Shown one piece after another: positions 18,851-26,042 of a DNA stretch of 64,000 bases. Below the pieces are notes generated by a model, which saw only the letters and a list, made by a program, of their open reading frames with translations, was not told where the DNA came from and made no database searches. Within the stretch, counting starts at the first letter, position 1. Every line of letters begins with the position of its first letter. Position numbers and translations under genes: made by a program. Source of the DNA: Chitinophagales bacterium (GTDB lineage: Bacteria > Bacteroidota > Bacteroidia > Chitinophagales > Chitinophagaceae); NCBI GenBank assembly GCA_017303835.1, contig JAFLBI010000002.1:248001-312000 (forward strand), written 5' to 3'.

Positions 18851-20129
18851 CAGGTGATTGAATCTTATCTATCTGTGCTTCACTGATATGCCGGTAGGCG
18901 TTTTCTACCATCACAATACCATCATCAACTACTACGCCTATTGCCAAAGCGATACCGGTTAGGGACATGATATTTGATGAGATACCAAATAGTTCAAGAA
19001 AAATAAAGCCTGCTGCAACAGATATTGGGAGCTGTATTAAGATAATTAATGCACTACGCCAGTGAAATAAGAAAATGAGCACAATTAAGGAAACGGCAAT
19101 CATTTCCTCGATTAATGTACCTTTTACAGAATCAATGGCTTCCTGGATAAGTGTACTTCTGTCATACGAAGTTTTAAAAGTTACGCCATCAGGTAAGCCC
19201 TTTTCAACTTCTTTCATTTTAGCTTTAACTGATTCAATAACTTTATTGGCATTTTCATTGTAGCGCATTACAACAATACCGCCAACTACTTCACCCTTGC
19301 CATCCATATCAAAAATACCAAGGCGCAAATCGCCACCCATTTGTACCGAGCCGATATCTTTTACGCGTACAGGAATACCGTTGTAATTATTTAGTGCAAT
19401 ATTCTCTACATCTTCTTTACTCTTGATATAACCTAAGCCGCGTATGATATATGCCATGTCGGCCATTTCAAACTTTCTGCCCCCCACATCATTGTTGTTC
19501 GCTCTTACTTTATTCATCACATCCATGAGGGAGATGTTATAATACTGGAGTTTTACAGGATCTATAACCAACTGGTACTGTTTTTCAAATCCACCAAATG
19601 AGGCTACTTCGGCTACTCCCGGAACAGTTTGTAGCGCGAATTTGATATACCAATCTTGTAAGGCTCTTTGTTCACCCAAGTCTAATTTTGGTGCATCAAG
19701 ATGGTACCAGTAAATATGACCAACGCCAGTGCCATCAGGTCCAAGCGCGGGTGTAACACCTTGTGGCAGTAGGCGCTGAGCAAAATTTAAGCGTTCCAAA
19801 ACCCTGGTTCTTGCCCAATAGATGTCTACATTGTCTTCGAAAATCACATACACAAAACTCATTCCGAACATTGAAGAGCCTCGTATATTTTTAATCTTTG
19901 GGATGCCTTGTAAATTACTTACTAAGGGATAGGTTACTTGGTCTTCGATTACTTGCGGACTTCTCCCCATCCATTCTGTAAATACAATTACTTGATTCTC
20001 GCTTACATCAGGAATGGCGTCTATGGGATTTTGCTGAACAGAGTATAGCCCATACGCAAACAGGCCTGCCGCCAGAAGCAGTACAATAAGCCTGTTGCGT
20101 AAGGCCAGTTCAATCAATTTTTGAACCAT
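18840..20129 (-). CDS. CusA-type Cu/Ag RND pump, N-terminal ORF of a split gene
   Basis: 429 aa containing helix 1, the first porter region and helices 2-4 of a CusA family permease. It starts MVQKLIELALRNRLIVLLLA and includes the block NPIDAIPDVSENQVIVFTEW. Helix 4 has AIGVVVDDGIVMVEN, closer to the monovalent-metal CusA pattern than to the DFG-type CzcA pattern of the other pump here. The protein then ends after HISEAQIDKIQSPDKD, where a full-length pump would continue. It follows the DUF3347 lipoprotein gene by 16 bases. Joined with the next ORF it would be about 1060 aa, a normal CusA length. Confidence 0.85.
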   Translation of the reverse strand: MVQKLIELALRNRLIVLLLAAGLFAYGLYSVQQNPIDAIPDVSENQVIVFTEWMGRSPQVIEDQVTYPLVSNLQGIPKIKNIRGSSMFGMSFVYVIFEDNVDIYWARTRVLERLNFAQRLLPQGVTPALGPDGTGVGHIYWYHLDAPKLDLGEQRALQDWYIKFALQTVPGVAEVASFGGFEKQYQLVIDPVKLQYYNISLMDVMNKVRANNNDVGGRKFEMADMAYIIRGLGYIKSKEDVENIALNNYNGIPVRVKDIGSVQMGGDLRLGIFDMDGKGEVVGGIVVMRYNENANKVIESVKAKMKEVEKGLPDGVTFKTSYDRSTLIQEAIDSVKGTLIEEMIAVSLIVLIFLFHWRSALIILIQLPISVAAGFIFLELFGISSNIMSLTGIALAIGVVVDDGIVMVENAYRHISEAQIDKIQSPDKD

Positions 20130-20145
20130 GATTATTGTTTGGTCT

Positions 20146-20772
20146 TTATTGAATTACTTCCTGTACTTGGCCACAGGTAAACATTGCTGCACCGAAATAT
20201 GGGTTTTTGATCTCCTTTACTTCGCTTAACCACATAGCACCTTGGTTATCTCTTGCCATTGGGCAATGATCATGATAGAGTGGTCTGCCAGCACCAAAAT
20301 TTTTTACTAAATCGTACATCACTTCACTGAGCTGGATAAAATGACTTCTTTGGTGTTCAATATTGTCGCCATTTTTGCCAATATGCTCGGCATGCTCATT
20401 CAAATCGGCTTCATATTGGTCGAAAACCTTTTTTTGCTCTGCAGTTAACAGTGATTGATCGAGAGATGCTACACTTGACGCTAGCTTTTTTGCAGCAGTG
20501 GCCGCATCAGTCGCCTTGTCTGCTGCTAATGCATCTTTCATTTGAAGGTAGTTGTCAACCATTTGCTTGATTGTCTCTGCAGCTTTTGCATCCACATTTT
20601 TGAATACAACATTTATGGATTTGATTTCTGTAGTTTGATCAGTGCTGGCATGCTTAACTGAGTCGGAATTTGGTGTACTCGTATGCTGACCTTCATGGCT
20701 CGCTTCTTGAGCGTTATTGCATGATGCAAAAATGACTACTGCAATAAGAAGAATAAATCTTGACAGTTTCAT
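20146..20772 (-). CDS. DUF3347 domain lipoprotein, copper-associated
   Basis: 208 aa with a lipoprotein signal (VVIFASCNNAQ, Cys 18), a His/Ser/Thr-rich spacer (SHEGQHTSTPNSDSVKHAST) and a helical DUF3347 domain: NYLQMKDALAADKATDA, then LSEVMYDLVKNFGAGRPLYH. Near the C-terminus are YHDHCPMARDNQGAMWLS and NPYFGAAMFTCG, with the conserved His, Cys and Met residues expected to bind copper. DUF3347 also occurs as a C-terminal domain of some CusB proteins. It lies directly upstream of CusA in the operon. A periplasmic Cu-chaperone role is inference. Confidence 0.82.
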   Translation of the reverse strand: MKLSRFILLIAVVIFASCNNAQEASHEGQHTSTPNSDSVKHASTDQTTEIKSINVVFKNVDAKAAETIKQMVDNYLQMKDALAADKATDAATAAKKLASSVASLDQSLLTAEQKKVFDQYEADLNEHAEHIGKNGDNIEHQRSHFIQLSEVMYDLVKNFGAGRPLYHDHCPMARDNQGAMWLSEVKEIKNPYFGAAMFTCGQVQEVIQ

Positions 20773-20791
20773 AATTTAGAACTTAAGTAGA

Positions 20792-21139
20792 TTAATTGAT
20801 TGGTGCTGAGGGTTTTCTTTCATATAAGCAGCATCCTGGTAACTTTTTATATACTTTATCGTCTGCGGAAAACAATTCTGTATCGTGTCCAACTGATGCA
20901 ATTTTCTTTTGTATGGCCTCTTTATTAGTTGTAGATTCTTTATATGTTACGGTCATCATTTTAGTATCAACATCCCAAACAGCACTGCTGACACCATCCA
21001 GCTTTGCAGCTGTTTCAACGCGTTTTTTACACATACCGCAGTTACCATAAACCTTAAATGATTCGGTTTTGTCCTGTCCGATTACTGAGATTGAAAAAGT
21101 GGTACATACTGCTATGAGCAGTAATTTGATTGTGTTCAT
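20792..21139 (-). CDS. Secreted heavy-metal-associated (HMA) domain protein
   Basis: 115 aa: signal peptide (LLIAVCTTFSISVIGQ), then an HMA ferredoxin-like fold with the metal site GNCGMCKKRVE (CxxC near residues 34-37), SAVWDVDTKMMTVTY and HDTELFSADDKVYKKLPGCC. The C-terminal LPGCCLYER adds a Cys pair. The export signal places it in the periplasm, unlike cytoplasmic CopZ. It probably receives or delivers Cu(I) next to CusA and DUF3347. It starts 19 bases before the DUF3347 ORF on the same strand. Confidence 0.86.
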   Translation of the reverse strand: MNTIKLLLIAVCTTFSISVIGQDKTESFKVYGNCGMCKKRVETAAKLDGVSSAVWDVDTKMMTVTYKESTTNKEAIQKKIASVGHDTELFSADDKVYKKLPGCCLYERKPSAPIN

Positions 21140-21236
21140 TTTATTGATTTTAGAAATGAAAAAATGTTTAGAGAAGCGTGCACAAGTGCCAATAGCCCGA
21201 CAGGTAATGTCTGGTTATTAGAAACAGAGCGTTCTA

Positions 21237-21635
21237 TTAAATCAGGAAAGTGCGTTTTTGAATGTAGATGGCTGTTTTGCCCGTTCGAGGAGGCGCATTA
21301 CTAACCGGGTATTCCTCTATTAGCGGTTGAGAGGCTATGTTGACTAAGGGAATTGCTGTATTTGTACAGTCCTGAATAACTAAGTTGAACAGAAAGACTA
21401 TTGAAGTGACGTTTTTTTGGTCTTTATCGTTCTTGATAAACTTTTGTTCGTCCTTGCAGCAGCCATTACTTTTCTCATTGTCCTTCTTCATGCCGCATTT
21501 GCTGCAGGTTGCATCATCGTCATGCATCAAGCTGCTGTTTGCCAGTTTGCCCATACAATAATGCATATGTACCGTAGCACCTGTAGAGGTGGCAAGGTAA
21601 AAAAAGGCTAATATGGCTACCAGAATCTTTTTCAT
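21237..21635 (-). CDS. HYC_CC_PP family secreted metal-linked protein
   Basis: 132 aa from ATG 21635 (an upstream TTG would add three residues). A signal peptide (ILVAILAFFYLATSTGAT) is followed by the three family hallmarks: HMHYCMG, a Cys pair in SNGCCKDEQ, and NAPPRTGKTAIYIQKRTF at the C-terminus. A CSKCGMKKD motif sits between. These small Bacteroidota proteins accompany copper and mercury resistance genes; the biochemical role is not known. The next gene starts after a 97-base gap without other coding. Confidence 0.75.
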   Translation of the reverse strand: MKKILVAILAFFYLATSTGATVHMHYCMGKLANSSLMHDDDATCSKCGMKKDNEKSNGCCKDEQKFIKNDKDQKNVTSIVFLFNLVIQDCTNTAIPLVNIASQPLIEEYPVSNAPPRTGKTAIYIQKRTFLI

Positions 21636-21713
21636 GACTACCAAAGCAAAAATAGGCTTATTTTTTCAGAGTGTGTTAGCGTGGAAATTGGTAAATGGTA
21701 AAAGTGTTGGTTA

Positions 21714-22430
21714 TCAACTTGGTATGCTCATTATCATTACTCCGCTCATCAAAATCATCAGCCCATCTTCTATGATGGTGATTGTACTCATAGGCAAGTT
21801 AAAAACATCTCCAAGGCAGGCACATTGGATTTTTCTTTTGTTAAGTACAGTTTGTAAAACGCCAATAATGCTTAGGCTCATGACAATTAATGTAACTGCA
21901 TTGGTGATGAAAGGTTGGAAACCACTGATAAAGCAGATGCCTAGTATTAGTTCAATAAAAGCATATACATAAGCCCAATTATTCCATTTTTTCGCTAGTA
22001 CATCATACATACTATAGCTTTCAGCAAATCCTTTTAGATTTAAAATTTTAAAAAATGAGAAAATCAGAAAAAAGCCACCCATGAAATTGTTCATGAGTCG
22101 CATTGAGGAGAAAACTGGATTGTTCCATTCAATAATCAATGTTATGCCTAATAAATAAGCAAAGATCAGTAAAACAGGTTTGTAGGTTGATGACCAGCTT
22201 TTGGTCCGCTCAACTGATTCAATGTGGTGTAGGGCACTGATGGTATACTTGTTATCTAAGGAATTTTGTAATTGGTGTAGCGGGATGTGCTTTTCCATTG
22301 TGATGATTGCTGTTTGGTTTTCCCTTGAAACGATGACCTCGGTAAGATCTGGTATAAGAAGCAGGCTACTCCGCACTTTTGCTTCACAAGAAGCACAGGT
22401 CATTCCAGTGATTTGATAAGTATGTGTCAT
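21714..22430 (-). CDS. HMA domain fused to MauE/DoxX-like four-helix membrane protein
   Basis: 238 aa. Residues 1-65 are an HMA domain with GMTCASCEAKV (Cys 11 and 14). After a linker, four membrane helices follow (about 85-235), ending with QCACLGDVFNLPMSTITIIE, the conserved Cys-x-Cys-LG segment of MauE/DoxX-type redox membrane proteins. The design suggests metal capture on the cytoplasmic side linked to thiol or electron chemistry in the membrane. It lies next to the AraC regulator in the copper module. Substrate and reaction are not known. Confidence 0.84.
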   Translation of the reverse strand: MTHTYQITGMTCASCEAKVRSSLLLIPDLTEVIVSRENQTAIITMEKHIPLHQLQNSLDNKYTISALHHIESVERTKSWSSTYKPVLLIFAYLLGITLIIEWNNPVFSSMRLMNNFMGGFFLIFSFFKILNLKGFAESYSMYDVLAKKWNNWAYVYAFIELILGICFISGFQPFITNAVTLIVMSLSIIGVLQTVLNKRKIQCACLGDVFNLPMSTITIIEDGLMILMSGVMIMSIPS

Positions 22431-22510
22431 AGAATTTATTTTTAGACAAAGCTCAGTTGTGCTGTCTAACTGGTTATTATACTATGATGGGAAAGACTTA
22501 TACTTATTTG

Positions 22511-23074
22511 CTAGAGCTGATCTAAAGATTTTCTAGTACCGCCATTCTTTTTAAAGGCAGAAGGGGTGAATCCTGTTACTTTTTTAAACTGTGCAGATAA
22601 ATGAGCCACACTGCTATAACCAAGTTGGTATGATATCTCATTCAGGGTCAGTTCTCCATAGATTAGTAACTCTTTGACTTTCTCTACTTTTTGCTGAATG
22701 AAGAATTGTTCAATTGTAATGCCTTCTACCTGAGAAAATAGTTTTGATATAGAACTGTATTCTTTGAGAAGCATGCTACTTAGATACTCGCTAATGCTGA
22801 AATGCTCTTCTATGTCCCCTGATTGTACTTTTTGAATGAGGGAAGACTTTAATTTTTCGATAAGCTGCTGTTTTTGATTATCGAGTAGTTCAAAGCCAAT
22901 TGGGAGCAATGCTTTAGCTAATTTATCTAGCTCAGATGCGGTAAGTGGCTCTTTGAGCTCAATTTCACCCATGTCTACATGATTAGGTACGATTTCTAAA
23001 GCAGTTAATACCTGCTTTACTGCCATTATACAGCGCTGGCAAACCATATTTTTGATGTAGATGATCTGATGCAT
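22511..23074 (-). CDS. AraC-type regulator with an N-terminal CxxC metal-binding domain
   Basis: 187 aa from ATG 23074. The N-terminal 75 residues are an HMA-like fold with the metal site KNMVCQRCIMAVK (Cys 12 and 15, approximately), and the C-terminal 100 residues are an AraC/XylS DNA-binding domain: LTLNEISYQLGYSSVAHLSA followed by QFKKVTGFTPSAFKK. It is the first gene of the co-directional copper region, so it likely senses Cu/Ag or a related ion directly and controls the genes downstream; this is inference. There is no separate sugar-type sensor domain. Confidence 0.88.
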   Translation of the reverse strand: MHQIIYIKNMVCQRCIMAVKQVLTALEIVPNHVDMGEIELKEPLTASELDKLAKALLPIGFELLDNQKQQLIEKLKSSLIQKVQSGDIEEHFSISEYLSSMLLKEYSSISKLFSQVEGITIEQFFIQQKVEKVKELLIYGELTLNEISYQLGYSSVAHLSAQFKKVTGFTPSAFKKNGGTRKSLDQL

Positions 23075-23179
23075 CAATGTGGAAGATAGAAAGATTCTGT
23101 TTTGGGTAAGATAGTATGAGGAGATTTAATATTATGATTATTTGGCATGTTATATGCTAGAGAACTTGTTAATCTCGCT

Positions 23180-23330
23180 TAAAAGGTTAGAAAAGGGAAA
23201 ATTTACCGCTACAGAAGAGTCTTCATTTGAAGACTCTTTTTTATTTCAAAAGGTCTCGGGCCAAGACGAACAGCGAAGCTGTTGTCTCGGTGCCGACTAA
23301 TCGTCGGCATTCAACTCCCGATCCCGCTAC
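23180..23330 (+). repeat. Structured intergenic repeat, copy A
   Basis: A region of about 150 bases, nearly identical to 44116-44266. It holds a terminator-like hairpin and then a three-stem arrangement: outer TCGGG (23256-23260) with CCCGA (23317-23321), hairpin ACAGC-GAA-GCTGT (23270-23282), and hairpin TGCCGAC-TAATC-GTCGGCA (23291-23309). It begins with AAAAGGTTAGAAAAGGGAAAA, cut here as the shared leader. No protein-coding signal. A mobile or family-specific intergenic element or small RNA is possible. Confidence 0.8.
23216..23242 (+). terminator. Rho-independent terminator-like hairpin in repeat copy A
   Basis: Ten-base stem AGAGTCTTCA / TGAAGACTCT with a TT loop, followed by six T on the plus strand. 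Neighbouring genes on both sides are minus-strand, so it does not end a known gene. Confidence 0.6.
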
Positions 23331-23374
23331 ACTATTGTTTCAGAAAATAATACTTTTTTCTGCGACATCAGATT

Positions 23375-23400
23375 AAGCCCCCAGTGATGGGGGCTTTTTT
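23375..23400 (+). terminator. Rho-independent terminator-like hairpin
   Basis: AAGCCCCC, loop AGTGAT, GGGGGCTT, then T-rich on the plus strand. It lies 27 bases beyond the ROK stop; on the minus strand the tail is only TTAAT, so it suits a plus-strand transcript better. Confidence 0.65.
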
Positions 23401-23427
23401 ATTCATTTAATTCGATCAAAATTTTGT

Positions 23428-24660
23428 TTAGAAAACGGTCAATACCTTATTTCTTGCCAACAAGCAGGCGCCAAGTATACCTGCTTTTTCACCTAGTTTG
23501 GAGAGTTTTAATTGTGTATCGGTATTCACCAAGCTTAAAGAAAACTTGTTGATAGCGCTCTTTGTTGGTAGTCTGAGGTAATCACCAGTTTCGGATAAAG
23601 TACCACCAAGGATAATTAGCTCTGGGTTAAACACATTGATTAATACAGCTAGGCCTTTTCCAAGTTTTTCACCGATTTCTGCAAGCAGTTCTATGCAGAG
23701 CATGTCTTCAGTATTGGCTGCTTGTATTAAATCTGTCAGTGTTATTTCGTTAACTGGTGTATTTTTTTTAATTACTGAAGAAGATGAGCCTTGAATGATT
23801 TTCTCACGAAATCTTCTAATCAAAGCCGTTCCGGATGCTTCTGTCTCAAGGCAACCCTTTTTACCGCAATGGCATATGATCTCGTTTTCAAAAAAAGGCA
23901 TATGCCCAAACTCTCCACTAAAGCCCGATTTGCCATAATACACTTTGCCATCAATCAGGATACCTAGACCTACACCATAGTCCATATTTACGAAGAGTAC
24001 ATTTTTTTCTGTATTTACTTCACCACACATGAACTCACCATATGCCATCGCACGTGAGTCGTTCTCCAGATAAGTTTTGATACCAATCTTATTTTCAATA
24101 TAAAGCGATAAGGGTTCTTCCTGAAAATGAAAGAAGCTATAACTATAACCAATGGTTTGATTGATACGGCCAGATAAGTTGATGCCCATGCTCAGAATCT
24201 TGTCTTTCTTCACAGGGGCTTCTTTTATAAAGCCCTGAATTATTTGAATGAGCAGTGATAAAGATTCGGGCGTGTTCTCTAATTTGAAAGGAATACGGTG
24301 TTTCTGCGTCACCAACTGCTTCTTGAAGTTCATCAGGCCGATGTTGACGTAATACTTCTTAACATCTACGCCCAAGAAAAAGCAGGCTTCGGGCACCAAG
24401 CCATACATACTGGCTTTTCTTCCACCAGTTGAGTCTACTTTGCCATAATCGCTGATTAATCCATCTTCAATTAGCTCATTCACCAAGCTGGTGGTTTTGG
24501 GAACACTTATATTCAATTCTTTACTCAATTCAGTAATTGAACTACTGTCGGTTTTATCTAAAAAATTGAAAATCAGCTTTTTAAGTGTTTTGTTTTTTAA
24601 CGCAACACCAGTTGAACTTTCCTCATTAAACACATCTGATAAAACCTTGGGCTTGGGCAT
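23428..24660 (-). CDS. ROK family transcriptional repressor/sugar-kinase-like regulator
   Basis: 410 aa from ATG 24660. An N-terminal winged helix (about 25-85: SSSITELSKELNISVPKTTS) is followed by the two-lobed ROK domain with VLFVNMDYGVGLGILIDGKV and the zinc-type motif GHMPFFENEIICHCGKKGC, then LETEASG. The ATP and sugar-binding region continues to INVFNPELIILGGTLSE. NagC/XylR-type ROK regulators bind sugars or sugar phosphates and repress catabolic genes. It is divergent from the AGE epimerase and the SusCD genes, which are the probable targets. Two 12-base repeats sit right at its start. Confidence 0.92.
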   Translation of the reverse strand: MPKPKVLSDVFNEESSTGVALKNKTLKKLIFNFLDKTDSSSITELSKELNISVPKTTSLVNELIEDGLISDYGKVDSTGGRKASMYGLVPEACFFLGVDVKKYYVNIGLMNFKKQLVTQKHRIPFKLENTPESLSLLIQIIQGFIKEAPVKKDKILSMGINLSGRINQTIGYSYSFFHFQEEPLSLYIENKIGIKTYLENDSRAMAYGEFMCGEVNTEKNVLFVNMDYGVGLGILIDGKVYYGKSGFSGEFGHMPFFENEIICHCGKKGCLETEASGTALIRRFREKIIQGSSSSVIKKNTPVNEITLTDLIQAANTEDMLCIELLAEIGEKLGKGLAVLINVFNPELIILGGTLSETGDYLRLPTKSAINKFSLSLVNTDTQLKLSKLGEKAGILGACLLARNKVLTVF

Positions 24661-24711
24661 GGCAGTTTTCAACAATTCTTACTAAGGAGGTACAAGTTAG
24701 GCAGTTTTCAA
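24661..24711. promoter_or_regulatory. Two 12-bp direct repeats before the ROK gene, possible operator
   Basis: GGCAGTTTTCAA occurs exactly at 24661-24672 and 24700-24711, 39 bases apart (start to start), immediately before the ROK start and within the divergent region shared with the epimerase. The spacing is close to four helix turns. An autoregulatory site is possible but no protein can be assigned from sequence alone. Confidence 0.4.
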
Positions 24712-24835
24712 TACATGAAAATGCAAGAATAGCCTATAGAAAATAAAATATTTTAAAAAGTAGCCTTTTAATTATAAAAAAATTAAGATATTGCTCATGG
24801 TATTCTTAAATCCTTTATAAACTTAATCGGGATTC

Positions 24836-26029
24836 ATGCAACCAAACACAACGATTGCGCCACCCAGCGAGGCTATGAAAGCCTATTCAGGGTTGTATCG
24901 TGAGGAATTGATCAACAATATTCTTCCTTTTTGGCTTAAACATAGTAAAGACGAACAGTACGGTGGCTTTTTCACTTGCCTTGACAGGGTGGGTAATGTT
25001 TATGATACTGATAAGTTCATGTGGTTACAGGGACGTCAGGTTTGGTGTTTTAGTTACATGTATCATCACGTTGCCCCTAATCAGGATTGGTTAGATATGG
25101 CTTTGCATGGTGCTAAATTCATGCAACAACATGGACGAGACGCATCGGGTAGCTGGTACTTCTCTTTAGAAGCTTCAGGTAAGCCACTAGTTCAACCATA
25201 CAATATTTTTAGTGATTGTTTTGCTACAATGGCTTTTGCTGCATTAGACAAAGTGCAGCCATCAGATATATACAAAGAAATAGCTACAACTACTTTTGAA
25301 AACATCCTTCGCAGAAGAGATAATACAAAAGGGATTTACAACAAAGCATATCCGGGTACCAGACCGCTGAAGAATTTTAGCCTGCCCATGATCCTTTGTA
25401 ATCTGTCGCTTGAGTTGGAACATATCATCGGTGCTAGTCGTGTGAATGAATTTGTGCCCGAAGTGATTCATGAAGTGATGGAAGTGTTTTACAACAAAGA
25501 CTTTGGTGTAGTACTTGAGAATGTGCAACCAGATGGTCATTTTTCAGACAGTTTTGAAGGGCGCGTACTCAACCCAGGTCATGCTATTGAAGCCATGTGG
25601 TTTATTATGGATTTAGGTAAACGCATGAATGATCCTGCGCTGATTCATCGTGCGGTGGACATTATGTTTGATACATTAGAAATGGGCTGGGATAAGGAAC
25701 ATGGCGGCATTTATTATTTTTTAGATGTAAAAGGTCATCCTGTTCAGCAATTAGAATGGGATCAAAAATTATGGTGGGTGCATGTAGAATCTTTAGTGGC
25801 TTTGGCAAAAGCTTATGTCTTAACACGTGATCCACGTTGTATACCATGGTTTGAAAAATTACACGACTATACCTGGCATCATTTCCGCGATTTAGAGTAT
25901 GGCGAGTGGTTTGGCTATTTGAATCGTAAAGGAGATGTATTACTGCCTTTGAAAGGTGGGAAATGGAAGGGCTGCTTCCACATCCCACGAGCTATGTATC
26001 AAGTATCTGAAACACTCAAACAACTATAA
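24836..26029 (+). CDS. AGE family epimerase/isomerase
   Basis: 397 aa with the (alpha/alpha)6-barrel features of N-acylglucosamine 2-epimerase and mannose isomerase relatives: HSKDEQYGGFFTCLDRVG, WLQGRQVWCFSYMYHHV, LNPGHAIEAMWFIMDLGKR and the late KLWWVHVESLVALAKAY. The conserved His residues of the barrel are present. No signal peptide, so it is cytoplasmic. It would interconvert C2 epimers of a glucose/mannose-type or N-acyl sugar; the substrate cannot be read. First gene of the plus-strand operon, divergent from the ROK regulator by 175 bases. Confidence 0.92.
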   Translation: MQPNTTIAPPSEAMKAYSGLYREELINNILPFWLKHSKDEQYGGFFTCLDRVGNVYDTDKFMWLQGRQVWCFSYMYHHVAPNQDWLDMALHGAKFMQQHGRDASGSWYFSLEASGKPLVQPYNIFSDCFATMAFAALDKVQPSDIYKEIATTTFENILRRRDNTKGIYNKAYPGTRPLKNFSLPMILCNLSLELEHIIGASRVNEFVPEVIHEVMEVFYNKDFGVVLENVQPDGHFSDSFEGRVLNPGHAIEAMWFIMDLGKRMNDPALIHRAVDIMFDTLEMGWDKEHGGIYYFLDVKGHPVQQLEWDQKLWWVHVESLVALAKAYVLTRDPRCIPWFEKLHDYTWHHFRDLEYGEWFGYLNRKGDVLLPLKGGKWKGCFHIPRAMYQVSETLKQL

Positions 26030-26042
26030 AAAAATATTTGCC

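Noticed and set aside
23180-23330. tRNA gene suggested by CCCGATCCCGCTAC-type end
   Set aside because: The stems do not form a cloverleaf with an anticodon arm and there is no acceptor partner; the copies match the three-stem repeat instead.
24684-24692. Shine-Dalgarno-like AAGGAGGTA on the plus strand
   Set aside because: No start codon follows at a useful distance, and Bacteroidota rarely depend on such sites.
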